64,000 bases of DNA from Actinomycetota bacterium (GTDB lineage Bacteria; Actinomycetota; Actinomycetes; Streptosporangiales; Streptosporangiaceae), in contig DAHVDE010000050.1 in the NCBI GenBank assembly GCA_027313705.1, forward strand, positions 27,916 to 91,915, read 5' to 3'. Below the pieces are notes generated by a model. The model was not told the DNA's origin and searched no databases. It saw nothing but the letters and a program-made list of their open reading frames with translations. Shown one piece after another: positions 8,088 through 16,950 of the stretch; within the stretch, counting starts at the first letter, position 1, and each line of letters opens with the position of its first letter. The translations under genes and the position numbers were made by a program.

Positions 8088-8169
8088 GTCAGGCCGTTGC
8101 CTTTCTCCCCCGCGCTCATGGTAGGCCAGAGCTAGCGCACGGAGGGGCGACCACGTACGCTCACGATTT

Positions 8170-8991
8170 GTGACCTCGCCTAGGTGCCTGACCTTCCTCA
8201 CGGACTTCGGCCTTGAGGACGGATTCGTCGCGGCCTGCCACGGGGTCGCCGCCCAGATCGCGCCCCACGCCAGGATCATCGACATAACGCACCTGGTGCC
8301 GCCTGGCGACGTGCGCCGGGGCGCGGCCGTGCTTGCCCAGACCGTCACCTCGATGCCGCCCGCCGTGCACGTCGCCGTGGTTGATCCTGGCGTCGGCACG
8401 AATCGCCGCGCCATCGGACTGCGCGCCGGGACCGGCATCCTGATCGGTCCTGATAACGGCCTGCTTTCCTGGGCCGGCGATGCTCTCGGCGGCATCGACG
8501 CCGCGTACGTGCTCAGTAACGAGAAGCTGTGGAACCAACCGGTCTCACAGACCTTCCACGGCCGGGACATCTTCACGCCGGTGGCGGCCAGGCTGCTAAC
8601 CGGCACCGCGCTGGCGGAGGCGGGAACCGAGATCGACGCCAGTGAGTTGGTGACGCTCTCCGCGCCAGCCAACCGCATGCTCGACGGCGAGGCAGAAGGA
8701 GAGGTCCTGTCTGTCGACCGGTTCGGTAACGTGCAGCTATCGATTCCCTCGGTAGCCGCGGCGGAACTGGGCATCATATTCGGCTCGTCTATGATGATTC
8801 GCTACAGCAGGCAGAAGATAGTCGTCCCCTACGTGACGACCTTCGGCTCGGTGTCACCAGGCGAGCTAATCGCGTTCAGCGACAGCGCCGGGCTGATATC
8901 GCTGGCGGTAAGAAACGGCAGCGCGGCGGAGAAACTGGCGCTGCCATCCGGGGCCAGGGTCAGGATCGCGGCTAACCTGGCCTCCTCGTGA
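8170..8991 (+). CDS. SAM hydrolase / SAM hydroxide adenosyltransferase (DUF62 family)
   Basis: 273 aa. TLTDFG-type N-terminus (LTFLTDFGLEDGFV), ITHLVPPGDVRRGA, VVDPGVGT and QTFHGRDIFTPVAA are the conserved stretches of the family that includes fluorinase, chlorinase and, in most bacteria, SAM hydroxide adenosyltransferases that split SAM to adenosine and methionine using activated water. No halogenase cluster surrounds it, so hydrolase is the better call. It is divergent from the DUF3263 gene. A metabolic reason for placing it beside trehalose genes is not apparent. Confidence 0.85.
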   Translation: MTSPRCLTFLTDFGLEDGFVAACHGVAAQIAPHARIIDITHLVPPGDVRRGAAVLAQTVTSMPPAVHVAVVDPGVGTNRRAIGLRAGTGILIGPDNGLLSWAGDALGGIDAAYVLSNEKLWNQPVSQTFHGRDIFTPVAARLLTGTALAEAGTEIDASELVTLSAPANRMLDGEAEGEVLSVDRFGNVQLSIPSVAAAELGIIFGSSMMIRYSRQKIVVPYVTTFGSVSPGELIAFSDSAGLISLAVRNGSAAEKLALPSGARVRIAANLASS

Positions 8992-9025
8992 GACTGACCA
9001 GACGAAGCGTTACGAACATGGCAGA

Positions 9026-10267
9026 ATGGGGATTGCTCCCCATGGAAGGCAACGAAACTTGCCGCTGAGGTTCCTTCGACTCGCCAAGGCCGTGACCGTG
9101 GTCAGCCTGGCGTCGGCTCCGTTCGCTGCTCTCAGCATGCCCGCGTTCGCCGCAACAGCCTCGGTGGCCTCGTCCGTACCGCATGCCAGGCCAGCGACGC
9201 GAGGCGCGGTGCCGCGGCGCCATCCGGTTCCGCCGTACGTGCCTGGTTCCGGGGCAGTCATCATGCACGAGATCACCGGCGACGCCGAGTTTTCCGGCCT
9301 GTTGCTGCTGATGCTGCTGGTACCGATCACCATGTACGGGCTGGCGTTGAGGCGACGCGACCGGCGCGAAGTCGCCGACCTGCCTGCCGAGCGCGTCATG
9401 CCTGGTCAAGCCAGGTCAGGGCACGGTTCCATGCTGGCCGACCCGCTGCTGGAGTTCTTCGGGCCGCAGCACGCGAGACCGGCCGCGCCTGCCCAGGGAT
9501 CGAGGACGCCGCATGCACCCAGGTTCCAGCCGAGGGCAGGGCTGACCGGCCGCTCCACCATATCCGCGCCGCTCGCCGCGCGGCCGGCCTTTGAAGCCCC
9601 GCCATCGTCGGCGGCGGGACCACCCGGTGACCAGGGCCACGCGGGCGGCGCCGGCAGTGCTCCGTTCGGCCAGCGCACCAGTATCACCCCGCTCAACGGC
9701 GCCGGCCGCGGCGTGGCCGCCGGCCAGGGCGCAGCTTCCGGCCAGGACCTGATCGCGGCCGGGCCGCCGGCGGGCGGAGCCGGCCCCACGGTTCGCCAGG
9801 CTCACGTATCGGGTGCACCGCCGTGGGAGCCAGCGAAGCGCCCGACCTCGGACCTGCCCTGGACCGTAGTACCGCCGCAGCAGGCGCCAAGCCGGCCCGT
9901 CAGCCAGGAACTGCCTGCGATTCCGCCGCCGCCGGACTCCGTGTGGGACTCGGCTCCGCCACCTAAGGCGCCCCGCCCCCGCCCCTCAGTCCCGCCGCCT
10001 TCGTTGTTCGCGTCACCCGAGCCCGGCCAGGACCGGTCCAGCGGACCTGCGGCGCCCACTGGACCGGGCAGTTCCCCCAGGTCAGCGTCAACGGCGGCGC
10101 CGGTGCCCGCAGACGTAGGTCCGCAGCCGACGTCGTGGCAGGACCTGCCAGGGTCTGAGCCGACCCGGCAGGCGAGGCGGCGGCGTCCAGCCGAGCGGAA
10201 AGCCGACGGCGAACGCGGACCCATCTTCGTGTGGAGTCCGATGGGCTCGGGCGACAACAAGCGCTAG
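9026..10267 (+). CDS. Secreted/membrane hypothetical protein with long Pro/Ala-rich tail
   Basis: 413 aa. An N-terminal signal-like segment (AVTVVSLASAPFAALSMPAFA) is followed by a short linker, one membrane segment (GLLLLMLLVPITMYGLAL), a basic stop-transfer stretch (RRRDRR) and about 280 residues of Pro-, Gly- and Ala-rich, probably disordered cytoplasmic sequence. No domain recognised. The last 4 bases overlap the convergent acyltransferase gene. The start at 9026 is uncertain; a start near the basic NLPLRFLRLAK is also possible. Confidence 0.65.
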   Translation: MGIAPHGRQRNLPLRFLRLAKAVTVVSLASAPFAALSMPAFAATASVASSVPHARPATRGAVPRRHPVPPYVPGSGAVIMHEITGDAEFSGLLLLMLLVPITMYGLALRRRDRREVADLPAERVMPGQARSGHGSMLADPLLEFFGPQHARPAAPAQGSRTPHAPRFQPRAGLTGRSTISAPLAARPAFEAPPSSAAGPPGDQGHAGGAGSAPFGQRTSITPLNGAGRGVAAGQGAASGQDLIAAGPPAGGAGPTVRQAHVSGAPPWEPAKRPTSDLPWTVVPPQQAPSRPVSQELPAIPPPPDSVWDSAPPPKAPRPRPSVPPPSLFASPEPGQDRSSGPAAPTGPGSSPRSASTAAPVPADVGPQPTSWQDLPGSEPTRQARRRRPAERKADGERGPIFVWSPMGSGDNKR

Positions 10268-11004
10268 GCGGCGGCCCTTTTCTCCGCCGCCCTCTTCTGA
10301 GCGGCTTCCTTGTCGGCGGCTTGCTTCTCTGCGGCGAGTTGCTCCTTGCGCGCCGAGGCGTAAATCGGCTCCACCTGCTGGCCGGACAGTTCGCCGATGG
10401 CCGCCATCACCCGGTCGGCGACCGCACGCCGCTGCTTGGCGCCCCCGGGGACGTCGGCGAACTCCTCGAAGGTCAGCGGCTTGCCGATCCTGATCTCTAT
10501 GCGGCCGGGCGTGGGAATTTTCGCTCCTGGCGGCATCAGCCGCTCGGTGACGATCATCGCCACAGGGATGACAGGCGCCCCCGAGTGCAGCGCCAGCCAG
10601 CCGACACCGGTCCGGCCACGGTAAAGCTTGCCGTCAGGTGACCTGGTGCCTTCCGGATAGATGCCGAACAACGAGCCGTCCTTGAGCAGTTTGAGCGCCG
10701 CCTCGAGCATCTCCTGCCCGGCCCGGGCGCCTGCCCGGTCCACGGACAACTGCTTGGTGGCGCGCAGGTACGCGCCCACCAGTCGCTCCTGCGGGCGCTT
10801 GCCGGTGAAGTACTCGGACTTAGCCGCGAACGTCACCGGGCGCTCGAGCACGAAAGGCAGATAGAAAGAATCCAAGATGGAAAGGTGGTTCGAGGCCAGG
10901 ATGCCCGCTCCCTCGGCCGGCACGTTCTCGGCTCCCACCAGCGTAGTCCTGGCCAGCAACCGCAGGCAGGGACCAAGAAACACCCTAGACGCCTGGTACT
11001 TCAC
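10264..11004 (-). CDS. plsC: 1-acyl-sn-glycerol-3-phosphate acyltransferase (PlsC family)
   Basis: 246 aa. The start GTG 11004 is chosen because GGAGG lies 5 bases upstream; a TTG at 11016 lies on top of that site. The catalytic NHxxxxD motif is SNHLSILDS and the acceptor-phosphate motif is YPEGTRSPDGK. It acylates lysophosphatidate to phosphatidate at the membrane. The C-terminus ends in an Ala/Lys-rich low-complexity tail (AAEKQAADKEAAQKRAAEKR), unusual for the family and possibly a membrane- or nucleic-acid-interacting helix. Confidence 0.88.
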   Translation of the reverse strand: MKYQASRVFLGPCLRLLARTTLVGAENVPAEGAGILASNHLSILDSFYLPFVLERPVTFAAKSEYFTGKRPQERLVGAYLRATKQLSVDRAGARAGQEMLEAALKLLKDGSLFGIYPEGTRSPDGKLYRGRTGVGWLALHSGAPVIPVAMIVTERLMPPGAKIPTPGRIEIRIGKPLTFEEFADVPGGAKQRRAVADRVMAAIGELSGQQVEPIYASARKEQLAAEKQAADKEAAQKRAAEKRAAA

Positions 11005-11047
11005 CCAATCCTCCAAGGTCCTCGCGAGGCGGCCCCTACCTGGACAG

Positions 11048-13222
11048 TCACTCTCCTAGTGCCCCGCTTGGGCAAAGATTAGCCCGCGAAGGCGGCACAC
11101 TTTCCGCCGCCGTCGAGTTCGCGGTCCGCACCACGAGCACGATGGCGATCGGGAGGGCGACCGGCAGTGCCGCCGCCACCACGCTTACCCCTGAGTCATC
11201 AGCCAGCCACCCGAGCACGACGGCCAGCCAGACCGCGAAAAGCGCCGGCCGCAGGAGTGGCTCAAGACGGCTGGCGGCCGCGAACGTGCGCAGCCGCAAC
11301 CGCTGCGGCCAGCCGAGCATCAGCCCGGTCACGAGCACAACGACCGGGATCACCGGAGTGAACCAGGTCTCGGTCAGCGAGTGCAGGTTCGAGCTGATCT
11401 TGCGCTGGAGCGTGCCGCCTGCCCGGCCGTGCACCACCTGGCCGACGAAACCGCCCAGGTGCGATGGCCCGATCGCGGGCAGCAGGTAGTCGAGCACCGC
11501 GAACGCCGCGACAAGCACGAGTCCGCTCACGGCGATGAGCAGGCCGCGGCGGGGCGTAATCCTGATCTTCGCGATGGCTGCAAGCAGCACCAGGAAGGCG
11601 GGCACCATCGCGATCGTGCCGCCGACCTTGGCGCCGAATCCCGGCCAGCCAGACGCGACCACGGCGCAGGCCGCGACCGCGCCGGCGGCGGCGACACCCC
11701 TGGCCCGTCCTGTCCCGTCCTGGCGAGCGCGCCCGGCCATGCCCGCCCAGGCGGCGGTCAGCATCGCGGCTACGGCGTAGACGCCGAGTGCGTTGTTGCC
11801 GACGCCGTAATACCTGCCCGCCTCGACAAGCGACAGCCCGAAGGGCGCTCCAACCTGCAGCCTCGACCCCGTCATCACGTCGAGCCCGATTACCGCCAGG
11901 GTGACCGCGCAGGTGAATGCTGGCGGGCCAAAAGGCTCTTTGCGCCAGGGACCCGCGAGCGCGGCCGCCCCGATCAATCCGGCCAGGCCGAAGCCGATCA
12001 GGTAAAGCCAGAGGGCCGGATGCGCGAGTTCCCCCCAGGGCACGAGCCCGGCCAGGAAGGTGCCTGCGGGCACGGCAGCGCCTACCACGCCCGCCCCCGT
12101 GTACCAGGCGATGCGGCGTCGCCTTCGTTCGCCCTCACCTTTGAATACAAGCGCGATTACAGCAAAGAAAACCACCTCGGCGACGGCGTAGTACAAAAAG
12201 AACCAGCCTACGATGGACCGGTAAACCTGATTGGCGACGTCTTGTCCGACCATCGCCTTGACAGCGCCCGGCAGCGACCCGCGCGGGTCAGCGAGTATGC
12301 CTGATCCGGTGAGGCCGGCTGGCACAGGCTGGCCGCGCCAGGCGAAGATGCTCGGCGTCAGGTCGGTGATCGCGACCAGAGCGGGCTGCCTGGTCGAGGC
12401 CGAGGTGAGCTGGCCGTGGTGATAGCCGGGGCCGGAGACGATGATAGCTCGCAGGTGCGGGCTGTAGTTGTCACCCATCCCGGCTACGGCGATCACCGCG
12501 TCGGGCGGGGCCGCGGCGGTGATGGCGGCGATCGCACGGTCGGCGGCCGCGAGTCGAGCGGCCCTGGCGGCGTTGACCGGAAGGACGCCAAGATCGATTG
12601 CGGTGAGCGGGCAGCTTGCCAGCGCCGAGCGAAGCGCCGCGCCACTCGCGGGAAGATCTGGCCGGTAGGCCGCGACTTTGCCCGCGTTGCCTGCGAGAGC
12701 AACGGCGGCGCCGCTGCCGATCGCCATCGCGCACTTGCCGGGCCCGGCGGCCTTGGCCAGTACCCCGAAGCTGGGCTCGTAGCCGGTGGTGCCGTTGTAT
12801 TTCAGCACGCCCGCCATGCCAAGGACCCGGGCACGGCCCGGCTCGCCTGGCACCGGCTGAACCTCGAGCGACAGGCAGCGATGGTGGCGGTTCTGCGGCC
12901 CGGCGGCGGCGCGATTCCCCGCGTTGACCGTCAGCCAGGCATCATCGGGGCAGGTGACCGTGTGAACCGAGGTAGTCACCAGGGAACCGGTGGCGCCGGC
13001 TTCCGCCAGTCGCCAGATAGCCGGCGTGCCAGCGGGCGAGATGTCTTGCCAGCGCAGTCCGGTAAGCCCGATCAGGACGACCGGCCTTCCGGTGGCGCGC
13101 GCGCCTTCTGCCAGCGCGGCACCTGTGCCTTTGGCCAGGGCCGGCCCGCCGACCACGGCGAGCGCCGCCGCAGCAAGGCCGAGCAGTAGTCCTGTCATGC
13201 CGCCGGCCCGGATCCGCTTCAC
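11048..13222 (-). CDS. Large membrane protein with N-terminal extracytoplasmic phosphatase-like domain
   Basis: 724 aa. Signal-anchor at residues ~8-30, then ~300 residues outside the membrane with a VVLIGLTGLRWQDI strand/turn and a TPAIWRLAEAGATGSL segment like the start of alkaline-phosphatase/sulfatase-superfamily folds (VxxDGLR...TPxLxxLAxxG), then about ten hydrophobic helices from residue ~340. Related proteins occur widely in actinobacteria without known function. The usual metal-binding Asp/Ser pair of active phosphatases is not evident (LTGLRW instead of DGLRxD), so the domain may be non-catalytic. Start is GTG 13222. Confidence 0.7.
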   Translation of the reverse strand: MKRIRAGGMTGLLLGLAAAALAVVGGPALAKGTGAALAEGARATGRPVVLIGLTGLRWQDISPAGTPAIWRLAEAGATGSLVTTSVHTVTCPDDAWLTVNAGNRAAAGPQNRHHRCLSLEVQPVPGEPGRARVLGMAGVLKYNGTTGYEPSFGVLAKAAGPGKCAMAIGSGAAVALAGNAGKVAAYRPDLPASGAALRSALASCPLTAIDLGVLPVNAARAARLAAADRAIAAITAAAPPDAVIAVAGMGDNYSPHLRAIIVSGPGYHHGQLTSASTRQPALVAITDLTPSIFAWRGQPVPAGLTGSGILADPRGSLPGAVKAMVGQDVANQVYRSIVGWFFLYYAVAEVVFFAVIALVFKGEGERRRRRIAWYTGAGVVGAAVPAGTFLAGLVPWGELAHPALWLYLIGFGLAGLIGAAALAGPWRKEPFGPPAFTCAVTLAVIGLDVMTGSRLQVGAPFGLSLVEAGRYYGVGNNALGVYAVAAMLTAAWAGMAGRARQDGTGRARGVAAAGAVAACAVVASGWPGFGAKVGGTIAMVPAFLVLLAAIAKIRITPRRGLLIAVSGLVLVAAFAVLDYLLPAIGPSHLGGFVGQVVHGRAGGTLQRKISSNLHSLTETWFTPVIPVVVLVTGLMLGWPQRLRLRTFAAASRLEPLLRPALFAVWLAVVLGWLADDSGVSVVAAALPVALPIAIVLVVRTANSTAAESVPPSRANLCPSGALGE

Positions 13223-13250
13223 CTGTCAAAGGTATCTGGCCGGAGAGACT

Positions 13251-13622
13251 TCAGCCGTAACACTTCACCCAGACGATCATGGGGCCACCAGGCGTCGACC
13301 CGTTTGAGTGGACGGTGATCACGCCGAGCGTGACCTTCGTGCCCGATGCCAGGCAGGAAGGCTGACCGCTGCCGTGCCAGCCGCCGCTAGAGTTCGCCTG
13401 CCAGGGGATGGGGTCCTGCATCGGGAAACTGACCGTTCCGCGCTGCCCTTTCTCCTTGAACACCAAGGTGGCGCCCTTGCCGCCCATGGCGCCGCGCACC
13501 TGGGTTATCGTGCCGGTTTCTGATTTAGGTGATGCCGTGTGCTGCGGCAGCGCATAGCCAACAAGCACGCCAACCACGACAAGCACTGCCCCGATGAGCC
13601 AGTTGCGCAACCGTTGCGTCAT
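13251..13622 (-). CDS. Small membrane-anchored hypothetical protein
   Basis: 123 aa from ATG 13622. One N-terminal transmembrane anchor (LIGAVLVVVGVLVGYAL) and an extracytoplasmic beta-rich domain with a single Cys pair (QPSCLAS and WVKCYG). No family recognised. Its start codon is the last of three ATGs created by a 20-bp tandem repeat (see repeat at 13619-13678). The gene lies 28 bp upstream of the large membrane protein on the same strand and may be cotranscribed with it. Confidence 0.65.
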   Translation of the reverse strand: MTQRLRNWLIGAVLVVVGVLVGYALPQHTASPKSETGTITQVRGAMGGKGATLVFKEKGQRGTVSFPMQDPIPWQANSSGGWHGSGQPSCLASGTKVTLGVITVHSNGSTPGGPMIVWVKCYG

Positions 13623-13678
13623 ATCAGCCACCACCGTGTCATATCAGCCACCACCGTGTCATATCAGCTACCACCACG
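13619..13678 (-). repeat. Three tandem 20-bp copies of a ribosome-binding/start region
   Basis: On the minus strand the unit atgacacggtggtggctgat occurs twice in exact copies, preceded by a diverged copy and followed by the true start. Each copy contains a GGTGG site and an ATG. ATG at 13662 opens a 7-residue ORF (MTRWWLI) whose TGA overlaps the ATG at 13642; that opens a second identical mini-ORF whose TGA overlaps the ATG at 13622 of the 123-aa gene. The three starts are thus chained by ATGA overlaps in three different frames. Confidence 0.85.
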
Positions 13679-13867
13679 TTGCGGTAGTTCGATCATTTTC
13701 TAATCTCGGCTGATCGGCCACGTAACGCAAGATCGCCACTATTGTGCCGTGTGGGACGTGCCTGTCAAAGCGGACAGGCCGGGTTCTTGGGTCGACTCTC
13801 GACCCAACCGATCGGCCCGCGCAAGCGTCACACTCGTAGACACCACCGCGCAAAGGAGTACGACCAG

Positions 13868-14431
13868 ATGAAGTTCAGCCAGCTCATGACCAAGGGCCGC
13901 CTTACGCTGAGCGTCGGCGCCGCCGCCGTCGCGCTTGTGGCAGGCAGCGCGACGCTGGCCGCCACCGCCGCGTCAGCCGCCCCCGCAAGCCCGGCCGCCC
14001 CGGCCACCCCGCACTGCCTCTCGTCCAACATGACCGTCTGGACCGGTTCCCCCGGTGACGGCACTGCGGGCAGCTTCTACTACCAGCTTGAGATAAGCAA
14101 CACCGGCAGGCACGCCTGCACGCTGTACGGTTACCCGGGAGTCTCGGCCATCAACAGCAAGGGGCAGGTCGGCTTGCCTGCTTCGCACAGCGGACCCAAG
14201 TCCGTGGTCACCATCCCGGCCGGCGGCACCGCGCACGTCGTGCTCAGGGTCATCGACCCCGGAGCCGTCTGCTCGCACCCAGTAACCGCAAATGAACTGA
14301 AGGTCTACGCTCCTGGCCAGTACAAGGCCGAGACCACGCCATTCGCCGTTTCCGTGTGCCCGCACAACGTAACGCTGCACGTGGACGCGGTACATCAGAA
14401 CGCGGGCATTCCTGGCTACTCGAACTCCTAA
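13868..14431 (+). CDS. Secreted DUF4232 protein
   Basis: 187 aa from ATG 13868, 8-10 bases after AAAGGAG. Signal peptide at residues ~12-40 ending in ASAAPASP. The mature part matches DUF4232: TPHCLSSNMTVW, FYYQLEISNTGRHACTLYGYPGV and CPHNVTLHV, with four Cys probably forming two disulfides. DUF4232 proteins are exported, often abundant actinomycete proteins of unknown role. The frame extends upstream to 13742, but the ribosome site and signal peptide fix the start. Confidence 0.85.
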   Translation: MKFSQLMTKGRLTLSVGAAAVALVAGSATLAATAASAAPASPAAPATPHCLSSNMTVWTGSPGDGTAGSFYYQLEISNTGRHACTLYGYPGVSAINSKGQVGLPASHSGPKSVVTIPAGGTAHVVLRVIDPGAVCSHPVTANELKVYAPGQYKAETTPFAVSVCPHNVTLHVDAVHQNAGIPGYSNS

Positions 14432-14465
14432 TCTGGCCTCGCCGCGCGGCCCCTGGCGCGCCCGC

Positions 14466-14858
14466 TCATTCCGCGAGCGAGCCAGGGCTTGCGGGCACGT
14501 CGATCGCGTGCTCCCGCAGCGCCTCAAGCGGGACGATCTCGAGCGCTCGTTCGTGGGTGGACTTGAGGACCACGAATGCGGCCGATCCGTCGCGGTGCGC
14601 CCGCAGCCAGTTCGCTGCGGTAACGCACCACCTGTCACCTGGTGCCAGGCCAGGGAACCCGTGCAACAGCATCGGCGAGATCAGGTCATTGCCGATCCTT
14701 CGCTGATGCTCAAGAAATTCGGCGGTCACGACCGCGCAGATGGTATGGCTGCCAAGGTCTTCAGGGCCGGTGTTGCAGCAGCCGTCACGATAGAACCCGG
14801 TCACCGGGTCGTCACCGCACGGCTCAAGGTCACCGCCGAGCACATTCCGCTCGCTCAT
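14466..14858 (-). CDS. DUF2237 family protein
   Basis: 130 aa from ATG 14858. The sequence MSERNVLGGDLEPCG, TGFYRDGCCNTGPEDLGSHT and CAVVTAEFLEHQRRIGNDL matches the DUF2237 family, short conserved proteins of unknown function with conserved Cys residues. Longer N-terminal extensions in frame are Arg-rich noise. It stands alone between the DUF4232 gene and the MFS transporter. Confidence 0.85.
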   Translation of the reverse strand: MSERNVLGGDLEPCGDDPVTGFYRDGCCNTGPEDLGSHTICAVVTAEFLEHQRRIGNDLISPMLLHGFPGLAPGDRWCVTAANWLRAHRDGSAAFVVLKSTHERALEIVPLEALREHAIDVPASPGSLAE

Positions 14859-14961
14859 GACAGCAGTATCGCTTAACTCACCGCCGACGGCAGGCCGGGG
14901 ATGACGGCGCCGTAGCGCCCGCCCGCCCCGGCCCGTGTCCGCGGCGGCTGGTGTCCGCTGG

Positions 14962-16404
14962 TCAGACCGCGACGTCTGGGCTCTCCGGGGCGCTTCGCAC
15001 GATCGCCTCCGCCTCCTTGACCACAGCCTGCTCATCGGACAGTTCGTCTAGACCCCGCCCGGCCGTCTCCGGCAGCAGCAGCGTCAGCAGGACTCCGACC
15101 AGAGTGAACGCCGCCGTAAGCCGAAGGGCGCCTGCGATCCCTAGGTCGGTCTTGATGACGGGGAACAAGAACACCCCGATGAACGCACCCACCTTGGCGA
15201 AGCCTGCGGCGATCCCGTGGCCCGTGGTGCGGGTACTGGTCGGGAAGACCTCGGCGGGCAATATGAACGTGGTCGTGTTCGGACCGAACTCGGCGAAGAA
15301 GTAGCTGACTCCGAACAGGATCAAGAAGGGCGCCACCGTCGTGGTCACGTTCGGGATCACGCCGAGCAGCAGGAACGCCAGCCCCATGCAGATGAAGCCG
15401 ATGATCTGCAGCCGTTTGTGCCCGATCCGGTCGACGAAGTGCGCCGCCAGGTAGTAGCCGGGCACCGCGGCGACCGTGAAGACGATCAGCGCGAGGGCCA
15501 GCACTTCAGGCAGTACGGTCGCTCCGCTCTTGCCGAGCACGCTCTCGTAGATGAGCGGCGCGGAGACCGAGTTGCCGTAGTAGGCGTAGTCGAAGACGAA
15601 CCAGGCACCCGCCGTGCCAAGCAGGTAGAGCAGGTAACGAGGAGTGGTCAGGAACTTCATCAGGCTGATCCTGCTGCGCCGCTCGTCTGTCTCGGCCACC
15701 GAGATGACGCCCTCTGAGTATGCCCGGATGGCGGATACGGCTTCCTTGGTCTTGCCCTCGACCCTGGCCAGGTACCTTGGCGACTCGGGCATCTTACGGC
15801 GCAGGTAAAGCACCGCTGCGGCGGGCACGGCGCCAAGCGCGAGCAGGATGCGCCAGACGTAGTCGATGTTCATGCCCGTCGACACCAGCGCGAGTCCGGC
15901 TACGTAGCCGGACACGGTGCCGAGTGCCTGCATCGAGAACACCATGCCGACCAGGCGGCCGCGCGACTTGCGGTTCGCGAACTCGCTCATCATCACTGCC
16001 GAGACCGGGTAGTCACCGCCGACCCCGATGCCCAAGATGAACCTGAACACCACCAGCCAGATGACGTTGGGCGAGAACGCCGAGGCGAGCGCGCCGATAA
16101 CCATCAGCGCCGCCTCGAGTCCGTAGATCTTCTTCCTGCCGAACACGTCCGCTATCCGGCCGAACACGAAGGCGCCGATAAAGGCCGAGATCAAGGTGAT
16201 CGAGTTGATCAGCCCAACCGAATTGACGAAGCTAGTGGTCGAAGTGGACAGGTGCCACTCCTTGGCGATCATCGCCGAAGCGGTCCCGATGATGAACAGG
16301 TCGTAGGCGTCAGTGAAGAAGCCCAAGCCCGCGGTCACAATGGCACGCGAGTGGAACCTGCTGATGGGCGCCTCGTCGAGCGCCTCAGACAGCGTCGTTG
16401 TCAT
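14962..16404 (-). CDS. MFS transporter, phosphate:H+ symporter-like (PHS family)
   Basis: 480 aa from ATG 16404, preceded by AGAGGA. Twelve hydrophobic helices with a large central loop. FFTDAYDLFIIG in helix 1, GRIADVFGRKK (loop 2-3), GIGVGGDYPVSAVMMSEFA (helix 4) and PAEVFPTSTRTTGHGIAA (helix 11) resemble the phosphate:proton symporters of the Pho84/PHS group. A related organic-anion or sugar specificity cannot be excluded. Transcribed alone; its upstream gap is A+T-rich. Confidence 0.8.
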   Translation of the reverse strand: MTTTLSEALDEAPISRFHSRAIVTAGLGFFTDAYDLFIIGTASAMIAKEWHLSTSTTSFVNSVGLINSITLISAFIGAFVFGRIADVFGRKKIYGLEAALMVIGALASAFSPNVIWLVVFRFILGIGVGGDYPVSAVMMSEFANRKSRGRLVGMVFSMQALGTVSGYVAGLALVSTGMNIDYVWRILLALGAVPAAAVLYLRRKMPESPRYLARVEGKTKEAVSAIRAYSEGVISVAETDERRSRISLMKFLTTPRYLLYLLGTAGAWFVFDYAYYGNSVSAPLIYESVLGKSGATVLPEVLALALIVFTVAAVPGYYLAAHFVDRIGHKRLQIIGFICMGLAFLLLGVIPNVTTTVAPFLILFGVSYFFAEFGPNTTTFILPAEVFPTSTRTTGHGIAAGFAKVGAFIGVFLFPVIKTDLGIAGALRLTAAFTLVGVLLTLLLPETAGRGLDELSDEQAVVKEAEAIVRSAPESPDVAV

Positions 16405-16704
16405 CTGGTCCTCTCTGTTCCCTGGCAAGTTTGGATAATGCGCTTTGCGACAATTCCACGTTCTTGACCAAAGATGACATCAGAAGACAGCCCGGAAGTA
16501 TGCCACGTGAACGACAAGTGAATTAACAGCAAACTGCTATGTCAATATTTATAGTAGAGATATATACTCTGCGACCCGCTCGGACGTGGTGAGGCGACCG
16601 GCAGCGTACTCGGCGTCTGCCGGATGTCACAACCGCACTCGCCGGTAGCGTGCGGGATGCGATCGGGGGCGAGCGGGTTTGGGCGAACGCAGAGAAGGCG
16701 GGCC
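16405..16704. other. A+T-rich intergenic region between transporter and permease fragment
   Basis: 300 bp without a gene. Positions ~16515-16570 are strongly A+T-rich for this genome (for example tgtcaatatttatagtaga followed by an imperfect palindrome gagatatatactc at 16557-16569). It probably holds divergent promoters, or it marks foreign DNA adjoining the scar at 16.9 kb. No hairpin with a T-run was seen. Confidence 0.4.
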
Positions 16705-16950
16705 ATGGCCACTTTTAACCCTGACCTGCGGCCAGTAGCTGAACCCAGGGGTAAGGGTCTGAAGACGGGCGCTCTTGGCCTGGTGTCCAGCGTGGCCATA
16801 GGAATAGCATCCACCGCGCCCGCCTATAGCCTGGCCGCGACGCTCTTCTTTATGGTGGCCGTTGTTGGCCTGAAGTCTCTGCTGGTCGCGGTGGTCGCAT
16901 TCATCCCGATGCTGCTGTGCTCGTTCGGGCCGAAGATCGGCTGGGCGGCT
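16705..16950 (+). pseudogene. 5' fragment of an APC-family amino-acid permease
   Basis: From ATG 16705 the frame reads KGLKTGALGLVSSVAIGIAS and then TAPAYSLAATLFFMVAVVGL and LVAVVAFIPMLL, the first two helices of APC-superfamily permeases, which normally run to ~500 aa. Homology ends after about 75-82 residues (FGPKIGW may derive from a more distal part of the same protein, implying an internal deletion as well). The frame then runs antisense through the integrase fragment to a stop at 17028. Truncated and certainly non-functional as a transporter. Confidence 0.75.

Noticed and set aside
6983..8119. Long form of OtsB starting at 8119
   Set aside because: The first 95 residues overlap the DUF3263 gene in another frame and look random; ATG 7834 gives the normal family length.
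13619..13678. CRISPR-like tandem repeat
   Set aside because: Units are directly adjacent 20-mers with no spacers and no cas genes; explained as duplicated translation starts. No CRISPR array was found in the window.
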